Source: Pseudomonas sp. CFII64 (GTDB lineage Bacteria; Pseudomonadota; Gammaproteobacteria; Pseudomonadales; Pseudomonadaceae). From it: a DNA stretch of 64,000 bases. Positions 9,557-17,425 of the stretch are shown piece after piece. The notes beneath the pieces are model-generated. The model was not told the origin of the DNA. It did no database searches and saw only the letters and a list, made by a program, of their open reading frames with translations. Location of the stretch: the NCBI RefSeq assembly GCF_000416235.1, contig NZ_ATLO01000028.1, positions 173,488 through 237,487 of the forward strand. The letters run 5' to 3'. Position 1 is the first letter of the stretch; every line of letters begins with the position of its first letter. Made by a program: the position numbers and the translations under genes.

Positions 9557-10471
9557 ATGAATCGCAACGACCTGCGTCGCGTCGACCTCAATTTGCTGAT
9601 TGTTTTCGAAACCCTGATGCATGAACGCAGCGTGACACGCGCCGCAGAGAAGCTGTTCCTGGGGCAACCGGCAATCAGTGCCGCCCTGTCGCGGCTGCGC
9701 GGGCTGTTTGATGATCCGCTGTTCGTGCGCACGGGTCGCAGCATGGAGCCAACCGCCCGGGCGACGGAAATCTTCGGCCTGCTCTCACCTGCCCTGGATT
9801 CGATTTCCACCGCTGTCAGCCGTGCTTCCGAGTTCGACCCGGCAACCAGCACCGCCGTTTTTCGCATCGGGCTTTCCGATGATGCGGAATTCGCCCTGCT
9901 GCCCGCGCTGCTCAAGCGGCTGCGCTCCGAAGCGCCCGGCATCGTGCTGGTGGTGCGTCGCGTCAACTATATATTGATGCCGGCGCTGCTGGCCTCCGGT
10001 GAAATTTCAATCGGCGTCAGCTACACCAACGACCTGCCCGCCAACGCCAAGCGCAAAGTGCTGCGCCGCAGCAAGCCGATGTTGCTGCGTGCCGACTCAA
10101 TGCCCGGCGCGTTGAGCCTGGAAGATTTCTGCTCACGCCCGCACGCACTGGTGTCCTTCGCGGGGGACTTGAGTGGCTTCATCGATGGCATCCTGGAAAA
10201 AGTCGACCGCAAACGGCATGTCGTGCTGGCGGTACCGCAGTTCAACGGCCTGGCAACATTGCTGGCGGGCACCGATATCATTGCCACCGTACCGGATTAT
10301 GCCGCCGCAGTATTGACGGCGGCAGGCGGCGTACGCGCCGAGGAACTGCCGATCGAATCGCAGACCTTCGAGCTGCACATGGCCTGGCGCGGCTCACAAG
10401 ACAATGATCCGGGGGAGCGCTGGCTCAGGTCTCGGATTCAGATGTTTTTTGGGGACCCCGATAGCCTGTAA
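9557..10471 (+). CDS. LysR-family transcriptional regulator
   Basis: 304 residues. The N-terminal winged helix is at about 5-65 (DLNLLIVFETLM.ERSVTRAAEKL..GQPAISAALSRLR, then DPLFVRTGR). The periplasmic-binding-like effector domain spans about 90-300. The opening resembles NodD/SyrM-type LysR proteins. It is divergent from the quinone oxidoreductase gene, the usual arrangement for a LysR protein and its target. The ATG at 9557 was chosen because the family N-terminus (MNRNDLRRVDLNLL) begins there. It ends 153 bases before the integrase remnant, so it marks the left border of the scar region. Confidence 0.9.
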   Translation: MNRNDLRRVDLNLLIVFETLMHERSVTRAAEKLFLGQPAISAALSRLRGLFDDPLFVRTGRSMEPTARATEIFGLLSPALDSISTAVSRASEFDPATSTAVFRIGLSDDAEFALLPALLKRLRSEAPGIVLVVRRVNYILMPALLASGEISIGVSYTNDLPANAKRKVLRRSKPMLLRADSMPGALSLEDFCSRPHALVSFAGDLSGFIDGILEKVDRKRHVVLAVPQFNGLATLLAGTDIIATVPDYAAAVLTAAGGVRAEELPIESQTFELHMAWRGSQDNDPGERWLRSRIQMFFGDPDSL

Positions 10472-10571
10472 TGGAATTCCACTAAATTCCATAAAACCGT
10501 TTAATAACAACAAGTTATTTGCCAATTACGTCCATGGCCGTCTGTCTAAATCCAATGGATTCCACGACCCA

Positions 10572-10633
10572 TGGGGGCATAATTGGGGGCAAATTCCGGC
10601 TCCTTAAAGAGGATGCCCCCACCGATGCCCCCA
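10572..10633. repeat. Opposed pairs of TGGGGGCA repeats at the integrase start
   Basis: TGGGGGCA occurs at 10572-10579 and 10584-10591. Its reverse complement TGCCCCCA occurs at 10614-10621 and 10626-10633. Each pair is spaced exactly 12 bp start to start, about one helical turn, and the two pairs face each other. The right pair overlaps the first integrase codons. The layout suits arm-type sites or an operator for the recombinase. Confidence 0.7.
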
Positions 10634-10955
10634 GATAATGCGGTTGTTTTCAAACGAAAACTCAGCGATGCCTTGATCCGCTCACTGACCGAACCTGGCA
10701 AACACGCCGATGGCGAAGTTCCTGGCCTCTACTTGGAGGTGAGGGCGTCGAGTAAGGTCGGCAAATCCCCTTCCAAGGTTTGGCGATTGAAGTATCGGCT
10801 GCATGGGAAGGAAAACCGCTTCTCCATCGGCGCTTACCCCGACATTAGCCTCAAGGAGGCGCGCGACATTGCCCGAGGCGCACGCCGCGACGTGGCTAAC
10901 CACACCGCTCCGCTCCGCTCAAGGCCAAGACCGCCAAGGTCGAGGCACAGTTGCT
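10625..10955 (+). pseudogene. N-terminal fragment of a P4-type tyrosine integrase
   Basis: Residues from ATG 10625 match the arm-binding domain of P4-like integrases (DUF4102): 'LSDALIRSLTEPGKHADGEVPGLYLEV', then 'WRLKYRLHGKENRFSIGAYPDISLKEARDIARGAR'. At about 10905-10920 the frame shifts. The expected continuation (LKAKTAKVEAQLL) is readable in another frame to about 10955, where homology stops abruptly and a hydrolase sequence begins. AAAGAGG lies 12 bases upstream of the ATG, and an ATG at 10613 is an alternative. No tRNA target is visible next to it. This is the left part of an inactivated integrase gene whose catalytic half is found from about 11214. Confidence 0.8.
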
Positions 10956-11213
10956 CGTATCGGCCTGTTTTCGCCGGCCCTGCAGCCAGACCTTCGCGAC
11001 CTGCCCCCTACTTTCATCTCAGTCGGCTCACAGGACCTGTTCCTCGAGGAAGACGTTGATTTTGCAATGAGGCTGTCTCGCGCAGGGGTTGCCATGGAAC
11101 TTCATGTCTATCCTGGCGAACCGCATATGTTCGACCCAGTTACAGGGCGCATCGCGGATCAATCGGCGCTCGACATCGTTCGGGCGTTAAAAGAGTTCTT
11201 GAGAAAGAGATGA
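10954..11213 (+). pseudogene. C-terminal fragment of an alpha/beta hydrolase (esterase, fold 3) inside the integrase
   Basis: From about 10954 to the TGA at 11211-11213 the frame encodes about 85 residues matching the end of acetyl-esterase-like hydrolases: 'LRDLPPTFISVGSQDLF', then 'F..RLSRAGVAMELHVYPGEPHMF'. These carry the catalytic Asp (SQDLFLEED) and His (GEPHMF) regions. The nucleophile GDSAGG and the N-terminus are missing, so it cannot be active. It sits exactly where the middle of the integrase should be, which points to recombination between two unrelated genes. Confidence 0.75.
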
Positions 11214-12014
11214 GCAGCAGATTCGGTAGAGAATCCTACGATCATCACTGAGTTGCGCCGCCAGCGCACCATGGCCATGGCCCGGCGCGTGCGCACCATC
11301 ATACGTGCCGTTCTGGGCTTTGCCGAAGGTCGCGGCTGGGTGGAGCGCAACGTGGCGCTCAGCAACATTGAGGAGTTGAAGATTCGCCACATCGTGACCA
11401 GCAACCCGGCGATCGAAAGGCCATCCGACCTGGGCAGGTTTCTTCTACGTCTTGATGACTGCAACGACGGCAGCGTTGCCAGCGCAATGCGCCTGCTGGT
11501 CATGTTGCCGGTCCGCCCAGGCGAACTGGTTCAGATGCGCTGGGAAGATGTCGACCTGGTGGGCGCCGATTGGCGTTATGTGGTGAGCAAGACCAAGCAT
11601 TTGGACAAGAGCAAACACATCGTGCCGTTGCCTGAGCAAGCCTTGGTTCTGTTACGCGAGCTACGGAAAACCCGCGTGGTTGATGACGAAGGCAAAGGCT
11701 GGGTGTTCGTCTCGCCGGTCTATCCGGGACGTCCCATAAACCCGACCTCTATGCTCAAGTCCTTTCAGCGCATCTGGCCGGAGTATGACATCACTGCTCA
11801 CGGCTTTCGCGCCACCTACAGGACGATCGCACATGAGCATTTGGGTATTGATCCTATCGTGCTTGAACTGTCTTTATCCCACCGAATGCCTGGTGCGCTA
11901 GGGGCTGTGTATGCGCGCGCTCAACTGCTAGTGCAACGCCGGGAGGCTGCTCAGCACTGGGCGAACTACTTAGACCAGTTGCGGCAAAATGCGGCGCGAG
12001 TAACGACAGATTGA
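11214..12014 (+). pseudogene. Catalytic-domain fragment of the P4-type tyrosine integrase
   Basis: The frame open to 12014 encodes about 250 residues of a tyrosine recombinase. The core-binding end is 'ARRVRTIIRAVLGFAEGRGWVERN'. The first catalytic arginine is in RPGEL, the H-x-x-R motif is in HGFRAT, the second histidine is in LSHRMP, and the candidate tyrosine is in GAVYARA. The arm domain and start of the core domain lie at 10625-10955, cut off by the hydrolase fragment. The isolated half has no ribosome site of its own. It probably belonged to a lost island whose other cargo may be the cupin and epimerase remnants that follow. Confidence 0.8.
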
Positions 12015-12083
12015 TGTACGACGGCAGAAGAGGAAGGCCGCAGGCCATCGGACGGCAAGCACCTGTACTCTTATAACGAGGCG

Positions 12084-12350
12084 CTAAAGCATCAGCCCCC
12101 ACAGTGCCAAAAGCGGGACACCCGGCGACTTCATTGCATGGACGCAGGATGGGGAGTTGAAAACCAAGCCCCCTGCCCCAGGACTCCACCACCCCACGTC
12201 CTCCCGATACCATCCGCCCGGCGACAGAGCTAGATAGAACTCGGCAGGCGGGTGTTGGTGATAGGGGTAACAGGTCTCGGGCATCATGAGCGCCAGCCCC
12301 ACCGTCAATGTGGAGCATTCAAATAGCCCGCCCGGGCCCGACGATCATTC
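12084..12350 (-). pseudogene. Remnant of a DMSP-lyase-like (DddL/DddQ) cupin
   Basis: On the minus strand, from a stop near 12350 to the TAG at 12084, about 87 residues match the C-terminal cupin of dimethylsulfoniopropionate lyases: 'GLALMMPETCYPYHQHPPAEFY', then 'W...PG....NSPS..HAM.....PLLALWG'. The metal-binding H-x-H, E/Y and distal H are all present. The N-terminal half is absent, and the frame upstream runs into a stop and an epimerase remnant on the other strand. DddL/DddQ enzymes cleave DMSP to dimethyl sulfide and acrylate. This fragment is probably dead, but its organosulfur link fits the island. Confidence 0.6.
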
Positions 12351-12379
12351 CGTGGCGATGCCGGTCCACGAACGCGCTG

Positions 12380-12659
12380 TCCTGGTCGGCCCGGGACTGT
12401 CGATTTACCCTGTAACCTCTACGGTGTGGGCAAAGCGTTTGGTGAAGCACTGGCATCGTTGTATGCGAACGAGGGTGAGATGACGACCATCGCCGTGCGC
12501 ATTGCCAACGTAAACGAATTTCATCCGGGTTGAAGTTCACAGCCCCAAGGACGTCGCTGCTTTTATGAGTGTGAGGGATGTCGCCGCGTTACTTCGAAAC
12601 TGTGTTCAAGCTGAGCTGATCGGATTCCACGTTGTTCATGGCTTCTCAGACAACAGATA
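12380..12659 (+). pseudogene. Remnant of an NAD-dependent epimerase/dehydratase (uronate dehydrogenase-like)
   Basis: Plus-strand fragments in two frames match the SDR extended family. The first is 'NLYGVGKAFGEALASLYANE', followed by 'IAVRIANVN', with the Y-x-x-x-K active site. After a TGA at about 12530-12532 comes 'SVRDVAALLRNCVQAE', then 'F.VVHGFSDN', in a shifted frame. This order is typical of uronate dehydrogenase-like enzymes. The N-terminal NAD-binding half is missing and the remaining part is broken. Confidence 0.55.
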
Positions 12660-12773
12660 GGGAAAGGTTTGCCGGGCATTGGTTACAACCTCGCGAACGA
12701 CATAATCGGTGAGCGTGGTTCCGATTATGGATTCGGCCGACCAATGCCCTGGCGGTGTCGGCTTTTCGAATGT

Positions 12774-13841
12774 TCAGCCAAGAACGATCTGGTCTTTGAG
12801 CAACCACGCTTTTTGCAACGGCGAGGGATCGATCCAGGTGTCGACATCAAAATCAATATCAATAAATCCCTCCGCCAGCAGGAAGTTTTTTTGCCGACGC
12901 AAACCTTCGACGTAGATATCGGAAAGCTTAGGTTCAAACGACAAATGCAGTTTGTTACCGAATGCCAGCAAGACGCTGTCTTCGTCGGTCGCGGTTTCGG
13001 CGGCAATGATGCTCAGGACCTCTTCTGGATGGGCTTTTGCCCATTCAAAGGTTTTCAACAGCACTGCGAGGTAGCGCACTACGATTTCGGGTGAGTCGAG
13101 CAAGGTTTTCCGGTCGACCGTAATGGGTCGCGGCGAACCGGCACTGAGGCGCAGCAATGGGTCTTCCTGATCGTTGATGTTGATGATCGGACGCAGTCCC
13201 TGGGCCAAGGCGCGTGCGCTGCCTGCACCTTTGATAAAAATCGCGTCGACGGTGCCGTTGAGCAACGCCAGGGTTGGAATGGCGTGATGATCTTCACGGG
13301 TCCTGGAAACCTCCTTGAGATCCCACTCGGGTGCGGCGATATCGACGAACTCGACGGTCTCGCGTGGCACGCCGCCCAGGTGCAATGCGGTCAGCAATCC
13401 GCGCTGGCCTTCGGCACGGCCGACGTCCACCAGATCACTGGCGGCCTTACGGACTACGCCAAGCTTGCGTCCACGAAGGTCGGCGACGGTGTGGATATCG
13501 CTGTCGCCACGCACGAATACCAGTTGTTCTTCATCGACCCAGGTTATACCGACGACCACGGTGTCCTGCCCCTGCGCCTTGGCCCAGATCGGCGGCACAT
13601 TGCCACCCTCCCGGAAGCTGCCGGCCAGACTGTGGCGAAAGTGTGACTCCCGCACCGCGCGATCCTGGGACGCCCGGATCGAATCCAGGGTAATGCCGTG
13701 ACGAGCAAATTCGTTTTGCAACCACTGCTTGTGCTGGGCGATACCGGAAGTGGTCGGCACCGGGCAACGGGTGTACCAGATCGCCGAGGGCGTGGTATTG
13801 CTTGAGGTCTGTGGTGCTTGTTTCAACAGTGCTTCAGACAT
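12774..13841 (-). CDS. DszB-like protein 1: SsuA-fold candidate sulfinate desulfinase without signal peptide
   Basis: 355 residues with the type II periplasmic-binding fold (SsuA/NMT1 superfamily) but no signal peptide, so it should stay in the cytosol. The start 'IWYTRCPVPT' and the later 'SHFRHS....FREGGNVPP' align with Rhodococcus DszB, the 2-hydroxybiphenyl-2-sulfinate desulfinase. Its catalytic Cys27, His60 and Arg70 correspond to Cys26, His67 and Arg77 here, with the same 10-residue His-Arg spacing. It may therefore release sulfite from an organic sulfinate. The ATG at 13841 was chosen because AGGAG lies at 13851-13855. It is the last gene of a minus-strand cluster with a 2Fe-2S protein, a broken flavoprotein gene and a second DszB-like gene. 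A cytosolic ligand-binding role is the alternative. Confidence 0.75.
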   Translation of the reverse strand: MSEALLKQAPQTSSNTTPSAIWYTRCPVPTTSGIAQHKQWLQNEFARHGITLDSIRASQDRAVRESHFRHSLAGSFREGGNVPPIWAKAQGQDTVVVGITWVDEEQLVFVRGDSDIHTVADLRGRKLGVVRKAASDLVDVGRAEGQRGLLTALHLGGVPRETVEFVDIAAPEWDLKEVSRTREDHHAIPTLALLNGTVDAIFIKGAGSARALAQGLRPIININDQEDPLLRLSAGSPRPITVDRKTLLDSPEIVVRYLAVLLKTFEWAKAHPEEVLSIIAAETATDEDSVLLAFGNKLHLSFEPKLSDIYVEGLRRQKNFLLAEGFIDIDFDVDTWIDPSPLQKAWLLKDQIVLG

Positions 13842-13967
13842 GATCAAAAACTCCTGAATGGATTCGCTTGGCGATTGGAAAGGCAAGCCCGACAAGCAGT
13901 CAGGTGGTTGTTGTGGTTAGACGCTGGTCGGGCAAGCCGATGGCTGGATCAGGTTGGATGTTCACAG

Positions 13968-14330
13968 TCAGGCTCGCTGGGGCTTGGTTTTGTCGGTTTT
14001 GACCCGAACCAGACTGAGCTCCACCACGGTGTCGTGCAGGGCCAATTTGGGCTTGGCGGGTTCAATACGAATTCCGTCATGCAGCGCGACGGTGCAGGCC
14101 AGTTTGACCTCGCCATCGATGCGCATCGCGCAGAGCTTGCAAAGCCCGCGGCGGCAGGACAGCGAATAACCGAGATTGGGCTCAAACACGCGTTGCGCAT
14201 ATTGCAACGCGGTGCTGACCGAAGCGCCCTCCCAATGGTCGATACCCAACCCCAGCCCGGTCGGGGGTGGCAGCCGGATATCCAGCTGACGGAATTCGCC
14301 ATCCCGGAACAACGTCAGGTGGATCAGCAT
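13968..14330 (-). CDS. 2Fe-2S ferredoxin-like protein (SdhB/FrdB N-terminal domain type)
   Basis: 120 residues. A plant-type 2Fe-2S domain has cysteines at 59, 64, 67 and 79 (C-x4-C-x2-C-x11-C, in SCRRGLCKLCAM...LACTV), as in the N-terminal domain of succinate dehydrogenase/fumarate reductase iron-sulfur subunits. The second SdhB domain with 3Fe-4S and 4Fe-4S clusters is absent. It lies 25 bases downstream of the fumarate-reductase-like flavoprotein gene and would be its electron partner. Since that flavoprotein gene is frameshifted, this protein may now be an orphan. The ATG at 14330 has only a weak ribosome site, consistent with translational coupling. Confidence 0.8.
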   Translation of the reverse strand: MLIHLTLFRDGEFRQLDIRLPPPTGLGLGIDHWEGASVSTALQYAQRVFEPNLGYSLSCRRGLCKLCAMRIDGEVKLACTVALHDGIRIEPAKPKLALHDTVVELSLVRVKTDKTKPQRA

Positions 14331-14355
14331 TTAAAGGTCGCCATCGGGCACTGGT

Positions 14356-16089
14356 TCATGGACGCGCCAAAAACGGAAAGGCCACCGGCGTGGTGTGTCG
14401 TACCAGCACCCCGGCGTTGAGGCTGACCAACGAATGGGTCAACTCGCCACTGATACCGGCCTTGTGATCATGACGCTGATGGGCACCAATGGAATGCTCG
14501 CGTCCGGCTGCACCGAGCAATGCTGACTCGATAACGCTGAATGCGGCCTGACATTCCAACGCATCGCTCCAGTCACGATTCCACATACGATCCTGAGTGC
14601 GGCAGGCCAGCTGCGGCAAAACGTTGTCTTTCAGGTCTGCCAACGAAGTGAGCCCTTCCTGCAAGGCGGCAGCGGTGCGCACTGGTCCGAGGGATTTCTC
14701 CGCCAGCTGCGACAGACTTTCCTTTAGTTCGAACGGTGCGATGCCGCTGCTACGGCGAAAAGGTGCCTCGGTCTGCGCGAGGGCAAATCCGTAGTTGTCG
14801 GCAATACGGTCACGGGCGCGTCGAATACCAGCGTCGGCCGCAGCAGCCTGACCGGCAATGCGCCCCTGGACCAGCACTTGCGCACCGGCGTTGCCGGACA
14901 AGCGATTGGCGCCATGCATGGCCCCGGTGACTTCACCGCAGGCGAACAGCCCGGCAACTCCGGTGCCAGCCTGTGCATCGACACGCACTCCGCCAAGGGA
15001 AAAATGCGCAGCGGGTGCTACTTCAATGGCATAGCCCTGTTTGATTCGCTCAACAAGCGGCGTCATGTCGAAGCCCTCCCACTGCCACCCGGCACTGATG
15101 GCGCGCGAGGTCGCCGGAAAGTTATCGATAATGTCGTTAGGCAGATGCTTCCACGACAGGTAAACCCCGCCGTTGGGGCTGCCGCGCCCTTCATAGACTT
15201 CGGTCGCACAGGCCGCCGAGACCATATCGCGAGTAGCCAGCTCCATACGGACCGGGTCCCAGCGCGCCATGAAGCGCTCGCCAAAACGGTTCATCAGCCA
15301 GGCGTGCACGCCGCTTTGCGGGCCGAGAATCCACGGGAATTGCAGGCCGCGCCAGATGGCAGGAGCAGCCAGGCAGCACGGCAGCACGGCAAAAAATGCA
15401 TCATTTCCATATCGATCAAGGTGGCGCCTGCCTCCACTGCCATGCGCTGGCCTTCCCCCGACAACTCTTCGGGCGCCGTGCGCAGACTCCAATTGGAGGT
15501 GGCGCCGCCGGTGGCCAGCACGGTGCTGTGTGCATAAATGCTGTCGACTGTGCCGCCACGTCGGTCCAGACCGAGCACCCCGACCACTTCATTGCCTCTT
15601 TTCAGCAACTGGCTGGATTGAAAATCCTCGCGAAAGCTGACTCCCCGCCTGCACGGCGATCCGGGTTAACGCGCGCTGCATATCGACGCCGCTGATGTGT
15701 ACGCCGCGTCCGCTGCTGTGACCTGGAGCGCGCTTGTTGACTGTGAATTTGATCCCCCAGTCCACCAGCCGGCTCAATTCCGTGCCGATGCCGCTGACCA
15801 TACTTTGCACCAGGTGCTGATCGTTGAGCCAGGAGCCGGCACTGATGGTGTCACTGAGGAAGCGTTCCTCGGTGTCGCTGGCGTCAGCATCAAGGCCTAT
15901 CGCCCGCAGACTTTCACCCGCCACTGACACGCCACCACCGGACGTGATGGTCGCGCCGCTACGGCCCACCAGACCTTTGTTGACTACCAGCACCGAAGCC
16001 CCGGCCTGTCGCGCATGAAACGCCGCCACCAGACCCGCCGCGCCACCGCCCAACACGATAACGTCCCAAACCCCGGTTTGCTCAGACAT
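14356..16089 (-). pseudogene. Fumarate reductase/succinate dehydrogenase-type flavoprotein, broken by two frameshifts
   Basis: A full-length FAD flavoprotein (about 575 residues) is spread over three frames. Frame 1 (16089 to about 15645) starts MSEQTG and has the FAD loop GGGAAG and RSGATITSGGG. Frame 2 (about 15640-15390) covers the middle, and frame 3 (about 15380-14356) covers the rest, including GLFACGEV and ANRLSGNA. The first break is one extra base in the C-run at 15641-15646. The second is an 8-bp tandem duplication, CAGCACGG at 15374-15381 and 15382-15389. Removing one copy restores a continuous FLPCCLAAPAIW. The start overlaps the end of the upstream DszB-like gene by 8 bases, so it was translated from the same mRNA. 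Sequencing error is less likely for an 8-bp duplication. Confidence 0.85.
15374..15389. repeat. 8-bp tandem duplication disrupting the flavoprotein gene
   Basis: CAGCACGG is repeated head to tail at 15374-15381 and 15382-15389. Deleting either copy joins the two flavoprotein frames without loss of a conserved residue. This is a typical slippage duplication and may be phase-variable or simply inactivating. Confidence 0.85.
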
Positions 16090-17074
16090 GCAGCCAGGCC
16101 TTCAGGGAGAAGTCGGCGTCGATGAAACCTTCAGCGAGCAGGAACGCCTTGAATGAATCAATGGCCTGCAGGCCCGGCGCGTTCAGTGCGGTGGTGAATT
16201 TCAGGTGCAGTTCGGGTCCGAACGCCGCTTCCACCGACTCTTCCGACACGCCAATCTCCTGAGCGACGAAACGTCTGGTCAGATCGGGATTCTGCGCAGC
16301 CCAGTGACCGGCCTCATGCACGGATTCCAGCAGGGTTTTCACCAGGTCCGGACGTTGGTCTGCGAGGGTGCCGTCGACTGTCAACAGGCGCGGCGTGCCG
16401 TTATTGATGCGAATTGCCGGATCGCTGTGGCTTCCGGTCTCACTGAGAATCACCGCGCCGAACTGGTGGGCGACGCTGAGCCCCTCTGCACCCTTGACGA
16501 AAAACGCGTCGATATCACCTTTGATCAATTGGGTGAACTCGGCAGCGTAGGGCAACCGGCGTTTAAGTTCGGCCGGGTAACCTGCAGTCGCGCCGCCCAG
16601 TTGCGGCGTCGGCGTCACCACATCCACGAAGAGCACTTGATCACGTGAAATGCCCGCGACTTCAAGCGTCGACAACAGGCCTTTGAGCGAGGTCGCGCGC
16701 TGGAAATCAATGGTTCCTGGCTGTTGCCTCGGCAATCCCAGGCGTTTGCCCACCAGTTGCGAAACATCCCGTACACCCGATGACGGCAAGGTAATCACCG
16801 CCTGAAATTCGTCAATCCAGGTGATGCCCACCAGCCGCGTGTCGCGACCGCTGGCCCTGGCATGAATCGGCGGGATATTACCGCCCTGGCGAAAGGACCA
16901 GGGTTGCGAATGATCGAAATGACTGGCACGAACTTTTTCGTCCGGGGAACTTTGCAACGCTTGAACCCGTACCGACGATTGCGCCAGCGCCGATTCCAGA
17001 TAGCCCAGTTTCACCGCCAATCCAAGAGGTGTCGGTGTCGGGCAGCGGGTGTACCAAAGACTCAAGTCGGTCAT
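16082..17074 (-). CDS. DszB-like protein 2: SsuA-fold candidate sulfinate desulfinase without signal peptide
   Basis: 330 residues, a paralogue of the DszB-like protein at 12774-13841. It has the same opening, LWYTRCPTPTP with Cys11, and the same SHFDHS....FRQGGNIPP block with His52 and Arg62, again 10 residues apart as in DszB. There is no signal peptide or lipobox. It also shares the motifs VGITW.DE and LLAEGFID..F...W with its paralogue. It is the first gene of the minus-strand cluster and overlaps the flavoprotein start by 8 bases. The ATG at 17074 is preferred because the conserved region begins at once. An ATG at 17104 adds ten residues. The activity is inferred, and a cytosolic binding protein is possible. 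Confidence 0.75.
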   Translation of the reverse strand: MTDLSLWYTRCPTPTPLGLAVKLGYLESALAQSSVRVQALQSSPDEKVRASHFDHSQPWSFRQGGNIPPIHARASGRDTRLVGITWIDEFQAVITLPSSGVRDVSQLVGKRLGLPRQQPGTIDFQRATSLKGLLSTLEVAGISRDQVLFVDVVTPTPQLGGATAGYPAELKRRLPYAAEFTQLIKGDIDAFFVKGAEGLSVAHQFGAVILSETGSHSDPAIRINNGTPRLLTVDGTLADQRPDLVKTLLESVHEAGHWAAQNPDLTRRFVAQEIGVSEESVEAAFGPELHLKFTTALNAPGLQAIDSFKAFLLAEGFIDADFSLKAWLHV

Positions 17075-17425
17075 GAGTTCGCCATTAATTAAAAACGAGT
17101 GCATAAAGATGACATCACGCCGTCAATGAAGGCGCTCTTAAACTTTAGAAACTTTATTAATGGCGGACGTGGTCGCACGACATTCAATAGGATAAAACAA
17201 ATATATGGATTTAAAAGACCCTGTGCGAGGTTCGTCGAGTGTAATGCAAACAGCATCCAGCTTATAGATCATTAAGTTCTGAGTTTATGACTGAGCGCCG
17301 TTTGACAGTATCCAGCGTAATGATCAATCTGTGCCGCGCGTTTTGGTGCACTTATCCGTCAATCGATACCGCTGCCGACCTTGGGCGACTTCCAATAATT
17401 CACAATAGCCGGATCTCTTCTATTT
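17075..17425. promoter_or_regulatory. Divergent promoter region, DszB-like cluster/MFS gene
   Basis: 350 bases, AT-rich near 17140-17220. A TTGACA at 17302-17307 followed 17 bases later by CAATCT (17325-17330) is a weak promoter candidate for the MFS gene. No clear operator or gene was seen. Confidence 0.35.

Noticed and set aside
10472..10624. tRNA gene as the integrase target
   Set aside because: No cloverleaf or CCA end could be read beside the integrase remnant. No tRNA or rRNA gene was recognised anywhere in the window.
12774..17074. Ordinary periplasmic SsuA annotation for the two DszB-like proteins
   Set aside because: Neither has a signal peptide, there is no adjacent permease or ATPase gene, and both keep the DszB Cys, His and Arg pattern.
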